From an uncultured Paracoccaceae bacterium (lineage in GTDB: Bacteria; Pseudomonadota; Alphaproteobacteria; Rhodobacterales; Rhodobacteraceae): a DNA stretch of 64,000 nucleotides. The translations under genes were made by a program, and so were the position numbers. Of the stretch, positions 1 to 9,259 are shown piece after piece (position 1 is the first letter of the stretch; the number at the start of each line of letters is the position of its first letter). The notes below the pieces were generated by a model. The model worked only from the letters and a program-made list of their open reading frames with translations. It was not told the DNA's origin and did no database searches. The DNA lies in the NCBI GenBank assembly GCA_905182355.1, contig CAJJBH010000022.1, positions 1 to 64,000 of the forward strand, in the 5' to 3' direction.

Positions 1-45
1 CACTGAACCGCCCCCAGTTTGCCGGAGGCTCCAAAGTAAGTATGG

Positions 46-387
46 ATGGAGCCTATGGAAAAAAGTAACAGAGCAAACCGGTTTTCGACCGAGGTCCGCG
101 CCCGCGCGGTTCGGATGATTTTTGAACACGAGCATGAGTATGCCAATCAATCGGCGGCGATCATGGCCATCGCGCCAAAAATCGGGTGTGGGAGGGACAC
201 GCTGCGGAGGTGGGTCAAACAGTCAGATATCGATAGCGGGCGCAAAGAGGGCCAAACCTCCGATGAGCGCGCCCAGATCAAGGCGATGGAGCGCGAGATC
301 CGAGAGCTTCGCCAGGCCAATGAGATATTGAGAAAAGCATCAGCGTATTTTGCACAGGCGGAGCTCGCCCGCCCATTCAAGCGATGA
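46..387 (+). CDS. IS3-family transposase OrfA (helix-turn-helix subunit)
   Basis: The 113-residue frame has the usual IS3 OrfA layout. An N-terminal helix-turn-helix (about residues 10-60, including RFSTEVRARAVRMIFEH and GCGRDTLRRWVKQ) should bind the terminal repeats. A short coiled coil follows (about 75-100, EREIRELRQANEILRKAS). Its stop overlaps the orfB start as ATGA, so the two are translationally coupled, or fused by a -1 shift on the AAAAG run near 334. A second ATG at 55 is an equally good start. OrfA looks intact, but its partner is broken, so at most it could act as a repressor of related copies. Confidence 0.75.
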   Translation: MEPMEKSNRANRFSTEVRARAVRMIFEHEHEYANQSAAIMAIAPKIGCGRDTLRRWVKQSDIDSGRKEGQTSDERAQIKAMEREIRELRQANEILRKASAYFAQAELARPFKR

Positions 388-1145
388 TCGCCTTCATCGA
401 AGATCATAGAGATGACTTGGGTGTCGAGCCGATTTGCAAGGTTTTGCCAATCGCCCAGTCCACATTCTATGCGCATGCTGCGATCCTCAAAAACCCAGAC
501 TTGGCGTCCGATCGTGCCAAACGGGACGCGGATCTGAGCCCCGAGATCAAACGTGTTTGGGAAGAGAACAATGAAGTCTACGGCACCCGAACGGTCTGGC
601 ATCAAATGCAGCATGAGACGTTCACTATTGTGCGCGGCACTGCGGATCGATTGATGAAACGCCAATCTATTCATGGTGTTATTCGAGGAAATGTAAAGAA
701 AACACCCGTGCCAGATAAAAGCCCGCCATGCCCAAAAGACAAGGTAAGCCGCAAGTTTCGAGCCCCCGCACCAAACATGCTTTGGGGGAATGATTTCACT
801 TACGTCGCGACGTGGCAGGGCGTCGTGTATGTGACTTTTATCGTCGATACCTTCGCGGACAAGATCGTTGGGTCGCGTATTTCGAGTTCACCCAAAACAG
901 ATTTTGTGTTAGATTGTTTTGAGCACGCGCGGCATGATCGCCGCCCAGTTCACAAAGGTGGCCTCAGTCATCACTCCGACCGAGGGGGCAATATTTGTCC
1001 ACTCGCTAAACCGAGCGGTTGGCCCTCGCGGGGATCGTGCCCTCGGTTGGCAGCGTCGGTGACTTTTACAATAACACCCCTCTCGGCAGTAAAAGCAGAA
1101 GAGAGGTGCGATGCACAATTCAATGCGTTAGATACGATCGCGTGA
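384..1145 (+). pseudogene. IS3-family transposase OrfB (DDE integrase), frameshifted
   Basis: The frame starts like a normal OrfB (IEDHRDDLGVEPICKVLPIAQSTFYAHAA). It keeps the first catalytic Asp (WGNDFTYVATWQG, near 785-825) and the second (HHSDRG, near 972-987). Just after that the homologous reading moves to another frame: TERLALAGIVPSVGSVGD is readable around 1012-1065 behind a stop codon, and a KAE-like stretch returns near 1090. The Asn/Glu region and the C-terminal third are missing or scrambled. The family joins DNA through a DDE active site; this copy lacks the final Glu context and should be inactive. Confidence 0.8.
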
Positions 1146-1184
1146 GACGACGTAATCAGACTCCGGCAAACAAGGGGCGATTCA

Positions 1185-1458
1185 AACACCCTTAAACCCA
1201 AGGTAAGGTCGAACGCTGGCATCACACTTTTAAGAACCGCATCCTACTGTAAAACTACGTCCTACCCGGTGATCTCTAAGTCCAAATTGAAGCCTTCGTT
1301 GATCATTACAATCATCAACGCTCCCACGAGAGCCTAAAAACGTCCCGCCAACCGACGTCTACTTCGGCCGCGACAAGGCCATTCTGCAACAACGGGAAAG
1401 GATTGGACGTAAGACGCTCGAAACGCGCCGCTTGCAACACAGACAGCACGCCACATAA
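1185..1458 (+). pseudogene. C-terminal fragment of a second IS3-type transposase
   Basis: Immediately right of the first element one frame reads HP*TQGKVERWHHTFKNRILL*, then NYVLPGDL*, then IEAFVDHYNHQRSHESL. After a one-base slip in the A5 run at 1336-1340 it reads PPTDVYFGRDKAIL and RRLQHRQHAT before TAA at 1456-1458. This is the tail of an IS3-family OrfB of a different subgroup from the element at 4-1184. Three stops (the first at 1193-1195) and one frameshift mark it as an old relic. Its upstream part is absent here and may lie left of the window. Confidence 0.75.
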
Positions 1459-1729
1459 TGCAATCAACCAGATGAGACGAACCCTCTCTTAGTTTAAGCC
1501 GCCATGGGTTCCAAAAACCCTGACGACGGACAATCGGAACTAAACCGTGACAAGACCACCCGCAGAATGTCCGCTATTGATGCCGGGGATAGATACTCTC
1601 GCGACTGCAGCGAATGTCTGCATACCGCCAATTGGAACAATTGCCAGATAAAACTGCAGGATATCAAATCAACGTCCAGCCAAATATACTATGATCTTTG
1701 TTTATCGGTCCACTCATATACACGCGCGG
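1459..1729. other. Non-coding remnant between the IS relic and the tniQ-like pseudogene
   Basis: I see no credible gene in this stretch. A TGACGACGGACA motif at 1521-1532 could be the right terminal repeat of the older IS3-type element, since IS ends often read TGTCCGTCGTC in the opposite sense. Without its left partner this cannot be tested here. Confidence 0.3.
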
Positions 1730-3211
1730 TCACGATTTAGCCAGAAGCGCTCCAACTTCAGCTTTATCGACCACAACTGCCGAGAACCCTTCAAGACCAG
1801 ACACACTGTACACTTTTACGCGGCTTCCATCTAAGATTAAATTCAGCACACGATCTGTAGATGATCGATGTTTTCGTGCAGCATCAGCGATACCAATCCG
1901 AGACTCCCATTTCTGAGATGGGGGAAAAGACGTGAAATAGCTAAGCCAGTGTTGTATAGTTGTTTAAATAAATCTCGGACGTGCCTGATCGCCCCCCTCG
2001 CCCGGCTTCAAAATTCCACTTCGGATAAACGTTTCCATTTGCGACCGTGTCATACCCAGTCTCTTTTGCGCCGTTGAAAACGCAACTGACCCGCTCGCTT
2101 GCTCAAGAATGCCCTGCGCTTCGACAGCGTCAAAAATCACCTCGAAATCGGGTAAATCTGTCTCTGTGATGAACCCAGCATCAGTCAGAATGCGCCGTAG
2201 TCGTTTCGGATGGAGATCGTGTGTCTTCGCCGCTGTCCGGATCGAGTGGAGACGCCGCGCTGTAAGAACGTAGTCGAGGGCCTGATCGCCAGCGCCCAAA
2301 GGCCAATTATCGAAAATGTGTTGCCATCAAATAGCTCAGAGCGGTTCCAACTCAAATCCATCCCCTACGCCGCGCTTCAGCCAGTCGTAGATGCGGCCAT
2401 ATCTGGCTTGCGGACGATCTTGCGGCTTTCCCGGGTCGCATCTGAGGCGTTCAAAGTAAGTTGTAATTTCAATCGGACCGGCATCAAGCAGCTGGAAGCC
2501 AGCAGATGTCGCCACGGCCAACTCAGCCTCAGTCAATCCGCCAAGTGTCGCGTTCTTGCCGTAGACTTGTGAAATGCCCAACATTTCACACGCTGCTCCC
2601 AAAGCATCTATCGGAAAGTTGCTGGCCCATCCGTCGGGCAGATCCCCCGTCAGCCAGCGTGCAACATGTTCCTCATACAGGCCCCCCTCAACCACAAGGT
2701 GGTCTAAGTCACCTTCGCCAATCTCGGGCAACCAGAGCGACCACGTGTCGAGGAATTCATGCTGGACTGTATCTTCAGGTGCCGAGACCAGTACCATTTT
2801 ATGGACCGGACATACTCGCGCCGAAGCGAGTGCCCAAAGGATACGACCATAAGCCCGAAGCATCGTATCAGGCGTCAGTTTGGGACCTGCATCCCCACGA
2901 AAGCAAGCGGGGCAAATGCGGCTTCGTCCTCTCAAAAGGTTATACATCCCAAATTGCTGCCCCATGCACCTATATGTCGAAACGCCCGATGGGACGAATG
3001 CCTGTCGCGTCAGATCAGCGAATGTGACACCACCGAGAGCGGCAAGCGTCTTGATCGTTTCTTGATCACCTTTCAGAAATTCTGCCATCGAAAGCTCGGC
3101 ATCCATCAAGAGTTCCGCAATGCTTGGAAGCCCGTTGGCTGCTGCCAGACGTGATGCAAAAGATGCCGTTGCCTCATCAGCATGGAGAGCAACTGTGTTC
3201 TGAAGTCTCAT
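1730..3211 (-). pseudogene. TniQ-family protein, broken by three in-frame stops
   Basis: Reading from ATG at 3211 (AGGGA seven bases upstream), the product starts like TniQ: MRLQNTVALHADEATASFASRLAAANG. A zinc-binding pair follows, CPAC at about residues 100-103 and CPVH at about 134-137. TniQ/TnsD proteins help choose targets for Tn7- and Tn5053-like transposons, and many stand alone in alphaproteobacteria. The frame meets TGA at 2336-2338, TGA at 2327-2329 and TAA at 1964-1966. Homology-like sequence continues in the same frame each time (HIFDNWPLGAGDQALDYVL; IGIADAARKHRSSTDRVLNL) to a final TGA at 1730-1732. The two TGA codons are each one C-to-T change from Arg CGA. No tniA or tniB is nearby. 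An upstream ATG at 3277 is possible but poorly supported. Confidence 0.75.
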
Positions 3212-3277
3212 AGCGGCATCCCTAAAACGGCGAACGATCGCAGAGTTAGAGGTGTGCCAAAGAAAATGGGATGCCAC

Positions 3278-3652
3278 AAGGGCACCCCGAGGTTCGCATA
3301 ACCAGGCTCATTAGTTTACCGCTCGTTATTATTTTATGCCTGCGGCTTGGTCAGCGTCAGGGGGCAAGCTCACCTGCCCCTTGTCTGGTTGTCTGTGTCG
3401 CAAGAACCGGTCTTGCGTAATTGGCAATTCGTCAAATTCAGAAAATCACCATTTATACGTTATTTTCCTTCATTCACTAAATTAAAGGCATCCATAAACT
3501 TCTTTTTTCTTGAGACCAAATTTCGCCAAATTTTGAAATTCTGACGAAATTACGGCTTCTGACACTTGGGAGCAGGTTTGCCCCGATCCGGGACAATTTA
3601 CCCCCGATTTGGGAGGACCGATGGTCCGACCTACACTAGGACGCGCTAACTC
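3278..3652. other. Gene-free gap with IS21-like end repeats
   Basis: No gene is recognisable. Near 3572-3614 two imperfect 21-22 bp direct repeats follow each other (GCAGGTTTGCCCCGATCCGG, then ACAATTTACCCCCGATTTGG), preceded by TGACACTTGGG at 3560. Tandem terminal repeats of this kind are typical of IS21-family ends, so this may be the footprint of a lost element. An inverted repeat GGGGCA/TGCCCC lies near 3361-3379 and a small palindrome GGACC-GAT-GGTCC near 3615-3627; neither has a T-run. Confidence 0.35.
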
Positions 3653-6600
3653 TTAACTACAGCCAGATGTTCCACCGCAGGTGTTGCACTTCATGCAGGT
3701 GCCATTGCGCACCAGCGTATAGTTGCCGCACTCGCCACAGGCTTCACCCTCGTAACCCTGCATCTTTGCTTTGACACGGGAGTCCATCGACATCGCACCA
3801 CCGCTGATCGACGTTGTTGACCCACCAGATGCCGCCATCGCTGTTGTTGCGATTTCAGGAACCAGTGTTTGCAACGCACCTACCGGAACCGATGCAGCCA
3901 TTTGTGCATTTGCACCAGCCATTCCACCCTGCAAGACAACCAAATCTTGTGGCAGACGTTTGCGAAGGTAGCCAGTTGAGCTGATTTGCTTCAACACTTC
4001 CAAAGACCGACTTGCCGCTGTTTTGGAAATTTCGGAAACGTTGCTGACGCCCTCTTCATCACCACGTCCAAGACTGTCGAATGACGCGCCCTCTGGTTGG
4101 ACATGCGCCAGATCGGTGCGGTCCAAATAAGACACCGCCAATTCACGGAAGATGTAATCAAGAATCGAGGTCGCATTTTTGATGCTGTCGTTGCCTTGAA
4201 CCATGCCTGCTGGCTCGAACTTGGTGAAGGTGAAGGCATCAACAAATTCTTCCAAAGGCACGCCGTATTGCAGGCCAACAGACACCGCGATGGCGAAGTT
4301 GTTCATCATCGCACGAAAGCCTGCGCCCTCTTTGTGCATATCGATGAAAATTTCACCAAGGTTGCCATCTTCGTATTCACCCGTGCGCAAGTAAACTTTG
4401 TGCCCGCCAACATTGGCTTTTTGAGTATAGCCCTTACGGCGGTGAGGCATCTTTTCACGGTGAGATTTGACAATCTCTTTGACGATGATCTTTTCAACGA
4501 TCTTTTCCGCCATAATCACAGCTTTTTCATGCTGCGTGCCATTCTCAAAGATCTCTTGCGCTTCCTCATCATCCTCGACCAAGGCAGCGGCCAGTGGTTG
4601 GGACAGTTTGGACCCATCGCGGTATAATGCGTTGGCTTTGACACCCAATGACCATGACAACTCATAGGCCTTTTGGCAGTCTTCAATCGTTGCATCATTC
4701 GGCATATTGATCGTTTTGCTGATCGCTCCCGAGATGAAGGATTGCGCCGCAGCCATCATGTGGATGTGACTGTTGACGGACAGATAGCGTTTCCCAGTTT
4801 TGCCACACGGGTTGGCACAATCAAAGATGCTATAGTGCTCTTCCTTCAAATGTGGCGCACCTTCGATCGTCATAGCCCCACAAACATGCGTGTTCGCGGC
4901 TTCGATGTCGGCCTTTGAAAAGCCCAAAGACTTGAGCAAATCAAACGTAGGATCGTTCAGTTTGTCCGCTGGAATGCCCAACACTTGTGTGCAGAATTCT
5001 TTGCCCAGCGTCCATTGGTTGAACACAAAGCGAATGTCGAACGCGCTTTCCAGAGATGCATCAATTTTCGCCAGTTCATTTGGACCAAACCCGTGGCCTA
5101 CCAATGTGGTGTGATTGATGCCAGGCGCATTGCCGATTGTGCCGTGACCGACTGCATAGGCTACAATTTCTTCGATCTGTGCAGACCCGTAACCCTGCTT
5201 TTCCAATGCCGCTGGAACGGATTGGTTGATGATCTTAAAGTAACCACCACCAGCGAGTTTCTTGAATTTTACCAATGCAAAATCAGGTTCGATCCCAGTT
5301 GTATCGCAATCCATCACCAGACCGATTGTGCCAGTTGGCGCGATCACAGATGTTTGTGCGTTACGGTAGCCGTGCTTTTCACCAAGTTTCAGTGCCTCGT
5401 CCCATGTGGACATCGCCATGTCGATCAGACGTGCGTCTGGGCAGTTGGCGTGATCGAGTGGCACCGGCTTAACCGCCAAAGTTTCGTAACCATCCGTCGC
5501 GCCGTAAGCGGCGTTGCGGTGGTTGCGCATGACGCGCAGCATGTGCTTATCATTCTTCTTGTACCCTGGGAATGGTCCCAACTCGCCCGCCATTTCAGCG
5601 GAGGTTGCATAAGCGACACCAGTCATAACAGCCGTCAAAGCACCGCAAAGAGCGCGGCCTTCGTCGCTGTCGTATGAATAACCCATGTTCATCAGCAAAC
5701 CACCGATGTTTGCATAGCCCAAGCCAAGCGTGCGGAAATCGTAAGACCGCTGCGCAATCGCTTTAGAGGGGAACTGCGCCATCATCACAGAGATTTCCAA
5801 TGTCACAGTCCACAGGCGCGCGGCGTGCATGTAGTCTTCAATCTGGAATTCGCCGTCTTTAAGAAACTTCAAAAGGTTCATAGACGCCAAGTTACAAGCT
5901 GTGTCGTCCAAGAACATATATTCAGAACATGGGTTTGATCCACGGATCGCGCCATCTTCTGGGCATGTGTGCCATTCGTTAACAGTGTCGTGGTACTGGA
6001 TGCCCGGATCGGCACAGGCCCAAGCGGCGTGGCCAACTTGTTCCCACAAATCACGGGCTTTGATCGTTTTGGTGACCTTGCCGTTTGTACGGTTGATCAA
6101 CTCCCAATCAGCATCTTTCTCAACAGCTGTCAGGAATGCGTTTGTGACGCGGATCGAGTTGTTGGAGTTTTGGCCTGAGACGGATGAATACGCCTCGGAA
6201 TCCCAGTCAGTATCATATGTTGGGAACTCAATCGAGGTGTGACCCTGCTTTGCATAATCCAACACCCGTTTGACATATGTCTCAGGGATCGCAACTTTCT
6301 TGGCATCACGCACGGCTTGCTTTAGCTGCGGGTTCACTTTTGGATCGTAGGCGTCTGCCTCTGCCCCATCCCATGATTTGATCGCAGCAAAGATCGCGTT
6401 CAATTTCTGCTCGTGCATCTTGGAACCAGAAACGATGGAAGCAACCTTCTGCTCCTCTATCACCTTCCAGTTGATAAAATCCTGAATGTCAGGGTGATCC
6501 GCATCCACGATAACCATTTTGGCAGCGCGACGTGTTGTGCCTCCGGATTTGATTGCACCAGCAGCACGGTCCCCGATTTTCAGGAACCCCATCAAGCCAG

Positions 6601-7333
6601 AGGATTTACCACCACCGGATAGGTTTTCGCCAGCACCGCGCAGGGATGAAAAGTTGGTGCCTGTGCCAGAGCCATATTTGAACAAACGTGCTTCGCGAAC
6701 CCAAAGGTCCATGATGCCACCGTCGTTAACCAAATCGTCGGTGACGGATTGAATAAAGCATGCATGCGGCTGTGGGTGCTCGTAAGAAGATGTTGAAGCA
6801 GTCAAAACACCTGTTTTATAATCAACATAGTGGTGACCTTGGGCCGGACCATCGATGCCATATGCCCAATGCAAACCAGTGTTAAACCACTGTGGAGAAT
6901 TTGGTGCGCTGCGTTGTGAGGCCAGCATGTAGCGCATTTCGTCGAAATACGACTGTGCGTCTGCTTCGTTTGAGAAGTAGCCACCTTTCCAACCCCAGTA
7001 CGCCCATGCCCCTGCTAGACGGTCGAACACTTGCTTAGAGGATGTTTCGCCACCGAATGTGACATCATCCCCATCGGGAACAGAGCGCCACAAGAATTCA
7101 GGTACGCCCTTCTCTTGGACTTTTTTCATGCGCGACGGAACGCCAGCTTTACGGAAATATTTCTGCGCGATAACGTCGCTTGCCACTTGGCTCCAACTGT
7201 TGGGGACTTCAACGTCGTCCAAGTGGAACACAATAGTGCCATCTGGATTACGGATTTCCGAAACTGTAGTGATAAAATCCAAAGATGCGTATGCGTCTTT
7301 GCCAGCCGTGGTAAATTTACGTTCAATTTTCAT
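3653..7333 (-). CDS. nrdJ: Vitamin B12-dependent (class II) ribonucleoside-diphosphate reductase
   Basis: The 1226-residue enzyme reduces ribonucleotides to deoxyribonucleotides in the cytoplasm, using an adenosylcobalamin radical and no oxygen. It shows the reductase core: [12 protein letters not shown] (about 142-153), the first redox Cys in HACFIQS (about 192), and NPCSE at 467-471, which carries the radical Cys and its Asn/Glu partners. The C-terminal tail is Cys-rich ([19 protein letters not shown]) and reloads the active site. The length is normal for the long alphaproteobacterial NrdJ. A purine-rich GAGGCAG precedes ATG at 7333. The gene stands alone, with a long upstream region containing an NrdR-like box. 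No other reductase is seen in the window. Confidence 0.95.
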   Translation of the reverse strand: MKIERKFTTAGKDAYASLDFITTVSEIRNPDGTIVFHLDDVEVPNSWSQVASDVIAQKYFRKAGVPSRMKKVQEKGVPEFLWRSVPDGDDVTFGGETSSKQVFDRLAGAWAYWGWKGGYFSNEADAQSYFDEMRYMLASQRSAPNSPQWFNTGLHWAYGIDGPAQGHHYVDYKTGVLTASTSSYEHPQPHACFIQSVTDDLVNDGGIMDLWVREARLFKYGSGTGTNFSSLRGAGENLSGGGKSSGLMGFLKIGDRAAGAIKSGGTTRRAAKMVIVDADHPDIQDFINWKVIEEQKVASIVSGSKMHEQKLNAIFAAIKSWDGAEADAYDPKVNPQLKQAVRDAKKVAIPETYVKRVLDYAKQGHTSIEFPTYDTDWDSEAYSSVSGQNSNNSIRVTNAFLTAVEKDADWELINRTNGKVTKTIKARDLWEQVGHAAWACADPGIQYHDTVNEWHTCPEDGAIRGSNPCSEYMFLDDTACNLASMNLLKFLKDGEFQIEDYMHAARLWTVTLEISVMMAQFPSKAIAQRSYDFRTLGLGYANIGGLLMNMGYSYDSDEGRALCGALTAVMTGVAYATSAEMAGELGPFPGYKKNDKHMLRVMRNHRNAAYGATDGYETLAVKPVPLDHANCPDARLIDMAMSTWDEALKLGEKHGYRNAQTSVIAPTGTIGLVMDCDTTGIEPDFALVKFKKLAGGGYFKIINQSVPAALEKQGYGSAQIEEIVAYAVGHGTIGNAPGINHTTLVGHGFGPNELAKIDASLESAFDIRFVFNQWTLGKEFCTQVLGIPADKLNDPTFDLLKSLGFSKADIEAANTHVCGAMTIEGAPHLKEEHYSIFDCANPCGKTGKRYLSVNSHIHMMAAAQSFISGAISKTINMPNDATIEDCQKAYELSWSLGVKANALYRDGSKLSQPLAAALVEDDEEAQEIFENGTQHEKAVIMAEKIVEKIIVKEIVKSHREKMPHRRKGYTQKANVGGHKVYLRTGEYEDGNLGEIFIDMHKEGAGFRAMMNNFAIAVSVGLQYGVPLEEFVDAFTFTKFEPAGMVQGNDSIKNATSILDYIFRELAVSYLDRTDLAHVQPEGASFDSLGRGDEEGVSNVSEISKTAASRSLEVLKQISSTGYLRKRLPQDLVVLQGGMAGANAQMAASVPVGALQTLVPEIATTAMAASGGSTTSISGGAMSMDSRVKAKMQGYEGEACGECGNYTLVRNGTCMKCNTCGGTSGCS

Positions 7334-7517
7334 CGCGCTGCCTCATGTTCAGCTATTTCAAATAAGAAGCCCTAGTTATTGCAAGACTTCCGCACTTCAA
7401 AGTTTGGGGAGCACCAACCATAAGAAACAGGATGAAAATTATCCAAACATTCACAAAATACAATCAATATGAATTGACTTTTGCCCCTGTGCCGCTGTGC
7501 ACGCTTTAGCTCCTTAG

Positions 7518-7533
7518 ACACTAAATCTTGTGG
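7518..7533 (-). promoter_or_regulatory. NrdR-box-like operator upstream of nrdJ
   Basis: ACACTAAATCTTGTGG matches the palindromic NrdR consensus ACACWATATATWGTGT at 13 of 16 positions. It lies about 185 bases before the nrdJ start. NrdR is the conserved dATP/ATP-sensing repressor of ribonucleotide reductase genes. NrdR boxes usually come in pairs about 31 bp apart; I could not find a convincing second copy, so the call is moderate. Confidence 0.5.
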
Positions 7534-7769
7534 TACTTTACGCGACTTGCACAACTTGGCGTATTTGAACCACGTTAGTCAACGAAATTTTTACCATTTT
7601 TTAAACAGATTTGGGCTTGACCCAATTGGCTGGTCCGCCTGTTTCGGCTGTTGAATGATTCATACAAAATCTGTCCACAAATTTGATGAAAAATGTTAAC
7701 AAACTCTAGTAACCATTTTTCTAAGGTGTTCGGCAGATTTAGCCCGTTCTGGTAATGTCATTGATGAAG

Positions 7770-7778
7770 TTATCCACA
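7770..7778 (+). promoter_or_regulatory. Perfect DnaA box (TTATCCACA)
   Basis: TTATCCACA is an exact consensus DnaA site. A partial site (TGTCCACAA) lies about 90 bases away at 7672-7680, and TTATCACA near 7843. DnaA is known to act on the nrdAB promoter in Escherichia coli, so a role at nrdJ is conceivable. The sites are too few and scattered for a replication origin. Confidence 0.4.
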
Positions 7779-7956
7779 GGCCATGTATGCCGATCGCGTT
7801 CTGAACGTCGCGCATTAGCGTCATTGCAAAAAAATCACATCGCTTATCACATTTCAGATGAAGATCACCGAAATCAACCCAATTGATCTGCAAATCTGGG
7901 TTCAGCGGTGAATCACCCAACCGCTAAATCTAGTATTCTTTTGCTCTAGGAACGAC

Positions 7957-7984
7957 AAAGGGCGGCACATTTTGTGTGCCGCCC
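7957..7984 (-). terminator. Rho-independent terminator of tRNA-Pro
   Basis: Read on the minus strand, a perfect 10-bp stem GGGCGGCACA/TGTGCCGCCC with a 5-base CAAAA loop is followed by TTTGT. It lies 26 bases beyond the tRNA 3' end. Confidence 0.75.
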
Positions 7985-8009
7985 TATTGACCAGTCTAAC
8001 TGGTGATGA

Positions 8010-8086
8010 TGGTCGGGGCGAGAAGATTCGAACTTCCGACCCCCTGTACCCAAAACAGGTGCGCTACCAGGCTGCGCCACGCCCCG
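8010..8086 (-). tRNA. tRNA-Pro (anticodon TGG)
   Basis: The minus strand folds into a 77-base cloverleaf. The acceptor stem is CGGGGCG/CGCCCCG with discriminator A and an encoded CCA. The anticodon stem is CCTGT/ACAGG with loop TTTGGGT, giving anticodon TGG, and the T-arm has GTTCGAATC. A terminator follows directly. Confidence 0.95.
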
Positions 8087-8130
8087 AACCATGTGCATTC
8101 TTTAGACAAGGGAAACAGGATTGGAAACCC

Positions 8131-8592
8131 CTAACACGCCCAAGCAGGGTCATCTTTTTGAAAAGAATTGTGTCGCAGCTCAGTTCCGACGGAAATTCCC
8201 ATGGATTTAGCCAATCCGCCGTTGATTTCGAGTACCGCAACACCGGTCCCCCCGACAATTGGGGTTTCGTCATGTGGTTGGGCACGGTGGTGGATGTGGG
8301 TGACTACACCTTTAGAATCAACAAACAACATGTCCAATTCGATCAGGGTGTTTTGCATCCAAAAAGAAAGCGTCTGAGGCATATTGTACAAAAACAACAT
8401 GCCAGAAGCAGATGGCATGCTGGTGCGATTCATTAAACCGACCCGTTTTTCTTCAAGCGTTTCAGCAATTTCAATGCTGAAACGCGCCTGACCCCAATCA
8501 CCACGCAAGAAAACGGTATCATCGCGACAAGCTGCAATCGCGGGGTTGGCAGACACCCAAATAAGGAGCGCGACAAAACTCGCGCGCAACAT
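8131..8592 (-). CDS. DUF192 family exported protein
   Basis: The ATG at 8592 overlaps the stop of the cold-shock gene as TAATG, so this start is preferred to one 30 bases upstream. The product begins with a signal peptide (MLRASFVALLIWVSANPAIAAC, cleavage after ANPAIA). A DUF192 domain follows over most of the remainder: VGLMNRTSMPSASGMLFLY, QTLSFWMQNTLIELDMLFVD, and a GVAVLEINGG end. The function of DUF192 is unknown; members are small periplasmic beta-rich proteins. Overlap with the cold-shock gene implies translational coupling, an arrangement I believe is common in Rhodobacteraceae. Confidence 0.85.
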   Translation of the reverse strand: MLRASFVALLIWVSANPAIAACRDDTVFLRGDWGQARFSIEIAETLEEKRVGLMNRTSMPSASGMLFLYNMPQTLSFWMQNTLIELDMLFVDSKGVVTHIHHRAQPHDETPIVGGTGVAVLEINGGLAKSMGISVGTELRHNSFQKDDPAWAC

Positions 8593-9119
8593 TATGTCGC
8601 TTGCAGCACCGCTGCCTCCCAAGCTTGGATTTCCGCGGCCATTTGCCCGCGTTTGCCATCAATAACACGTATGGCTAATGCCTCGCCTGGTTGCAGATCT
8701 GAAAGACCACACCGGCGCAATACTTCGACATGCAGAAAAACATCGGTGTCGCGGCCAAAGATAGTAGCAAAACCAAACCCTTTACCTTTGTCGAACCATT
8801 TTACGCGACCGGGTTCCAACGGCGTATTTTCCACACTGTCCAATTCGGCAATATCGAACAGGTTCATCCCGTCAACACTGCTAGGGGGATCAATGCTAAG
8901 CACCTCAACAGCCTGAACACCTCGTTCAGTGTTCTGCACAGCAACAAGAATGCGCGCATTATCAGCAACCGAGTTTTGACCGAAATTTCGAAGAACATTC
9001 ACGTGAAGAAGTATGTCAGGCCCACCGTGGTCGGACACAACAAATCCAAACCCTTTGACAGGATCAAACCATTTCACCAAACCAGGGATTTGCTCCGTAG
9101 TATCTGTATCGTTTGTCAC
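8592..9119 (-). CDS. Cold-shock protein with two cold-shock domains
   Basis: Translation most likely starts at GTG 9119, because AGGAAG lies eight bases upstream; an ATG at 9155 would put that ribosome site inside the gene. The 175-residue product has two nucleic-acid-binding cold-shock domains. The first (about 12-80) contains GLVKWFDPVKGFGFV and DILLHV; the second (about 105-172) contains GRVKWFDKGKGFGFA and DVFLHV, matching RNP1 and RNP2. Tandem cold-shock proteins of this length are typical of alphaproteobacteria and act as RNA chaperones or antiterminators. The DUF192 gene follows with a one-base overlap. Confidence 0.9.
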   Translation of the reverse strand: MTNDTDTTEQIPGLVKWFDPVKGFGFVVSDHGGPDILLHVNVLRNFGQNSVADNARILVAVQNTERGVQAVEVLSIDPPSSVDGMNLFDIAELDSVENTPLEPGRVKWFDKGKGFGFATIFGRDTDVFLHVEVLRRCGLSDLQPGEALAIRVIDGKRGQMAAEIQAWEAAVLQAT

Positions 9120-9220
9120 TGAATTTCTTCCTATAAACAACCTACGCTGCCCCACACTCTTGCGCGAAACAACGCACCCATTTCAAGCCCAAAAAATCAT
9201 TTCATAACAAACGTTTGCAT

Positions 9221-9257
9221 TTCACGATGCGTGGAAATTCACTTCATGCATCGTGAA
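9221..9257. repeat. Inverted repeat between pdxH and the cold-shock gene
   Basis: TTCACGATGC at 9221-9230 is perfectly inverted as GCATCGTGAA at 9248-9257, with a 17-base spacer. It starts two bases past the pdxH stop. It could end pdxH transcription, though there is no T-run, or serve as an operator or 5' leader structure for the cold-shock operon. Confidence 0.5.
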
Positions 9258-9259
9258 GC

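Larger units (their letters stand above)
4..1184 (+). mobile_element. Degenerate IS3-family insertion sequence with both terminal inverted repeats
   Basis: The left end begins TGAACCGCCCCCAGTTTGCC at position 4, and an imperfect inverted copy (CTCCGGCAAAC-AAGGGGCGATTCA) ends at 1184. Between them lie the two overlapping frames expected of an IS3-type element. At about 1.18 kb it is somewhat short for the family, and the 3' part of orfB, including the last catalytic Glu region, is eroded. No clean target duplication is visible: the left flank is CAC and the right flank AAC. The DNA right of 1184 continues another transposase in frame, so this copy probably inserted into an older element. It is likely immobile. 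Confidence 0.75.
7334..8009. other. Long upstream region of nrdJ, no gene
   Basis: This 676-base AT-rich stretch separates nrdJ from tRNA-Pro. It carries the NrdR-like box, a perfect DnaA box and a tRNA terminator, listed separately. I saw no cobalamin riboswitch hallmark. A 74-codon minus-strand frame at 7696-7920 has no recognisable family or convincing start and is left out. Confidence 0.6.

Noticed and set aside
1504-1740. A 78-codon plus-strand frame beside the IS relics
   Set aside because: It overlaps a probable IS end, and the minus strand just beyond it carries the readable tail of the tniQ-like pseudogene.
4985-5677. A 230-codon plus-strand frame opposite nrdJ
   Set aside because: Antisense to conserved reductase sequence, Cys/His/Val-rich, with no ribosome site or family.
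7672-7850. Possible replication origin from DnaA-like sites
   Set aside because: Only one perfect box and two partial ones over 180 bases, and none of the usual alphaproteobacterial origin neighbours such as hemE or parAB.
7696-7920. A 74-codon minus-strand frame upstream of nrdJ
   Set aside because: No recognisable domain and no clear ribosome site, and it covers the DnaA box region. It may be chance, so it is described only within the gap entry.
7334-8009. Possible cobalamin riboswitch in front of nrdJ
   Set aside because: I looked because NrdJ needs B12, but saw no B12-box-like conserved block or matching fold.
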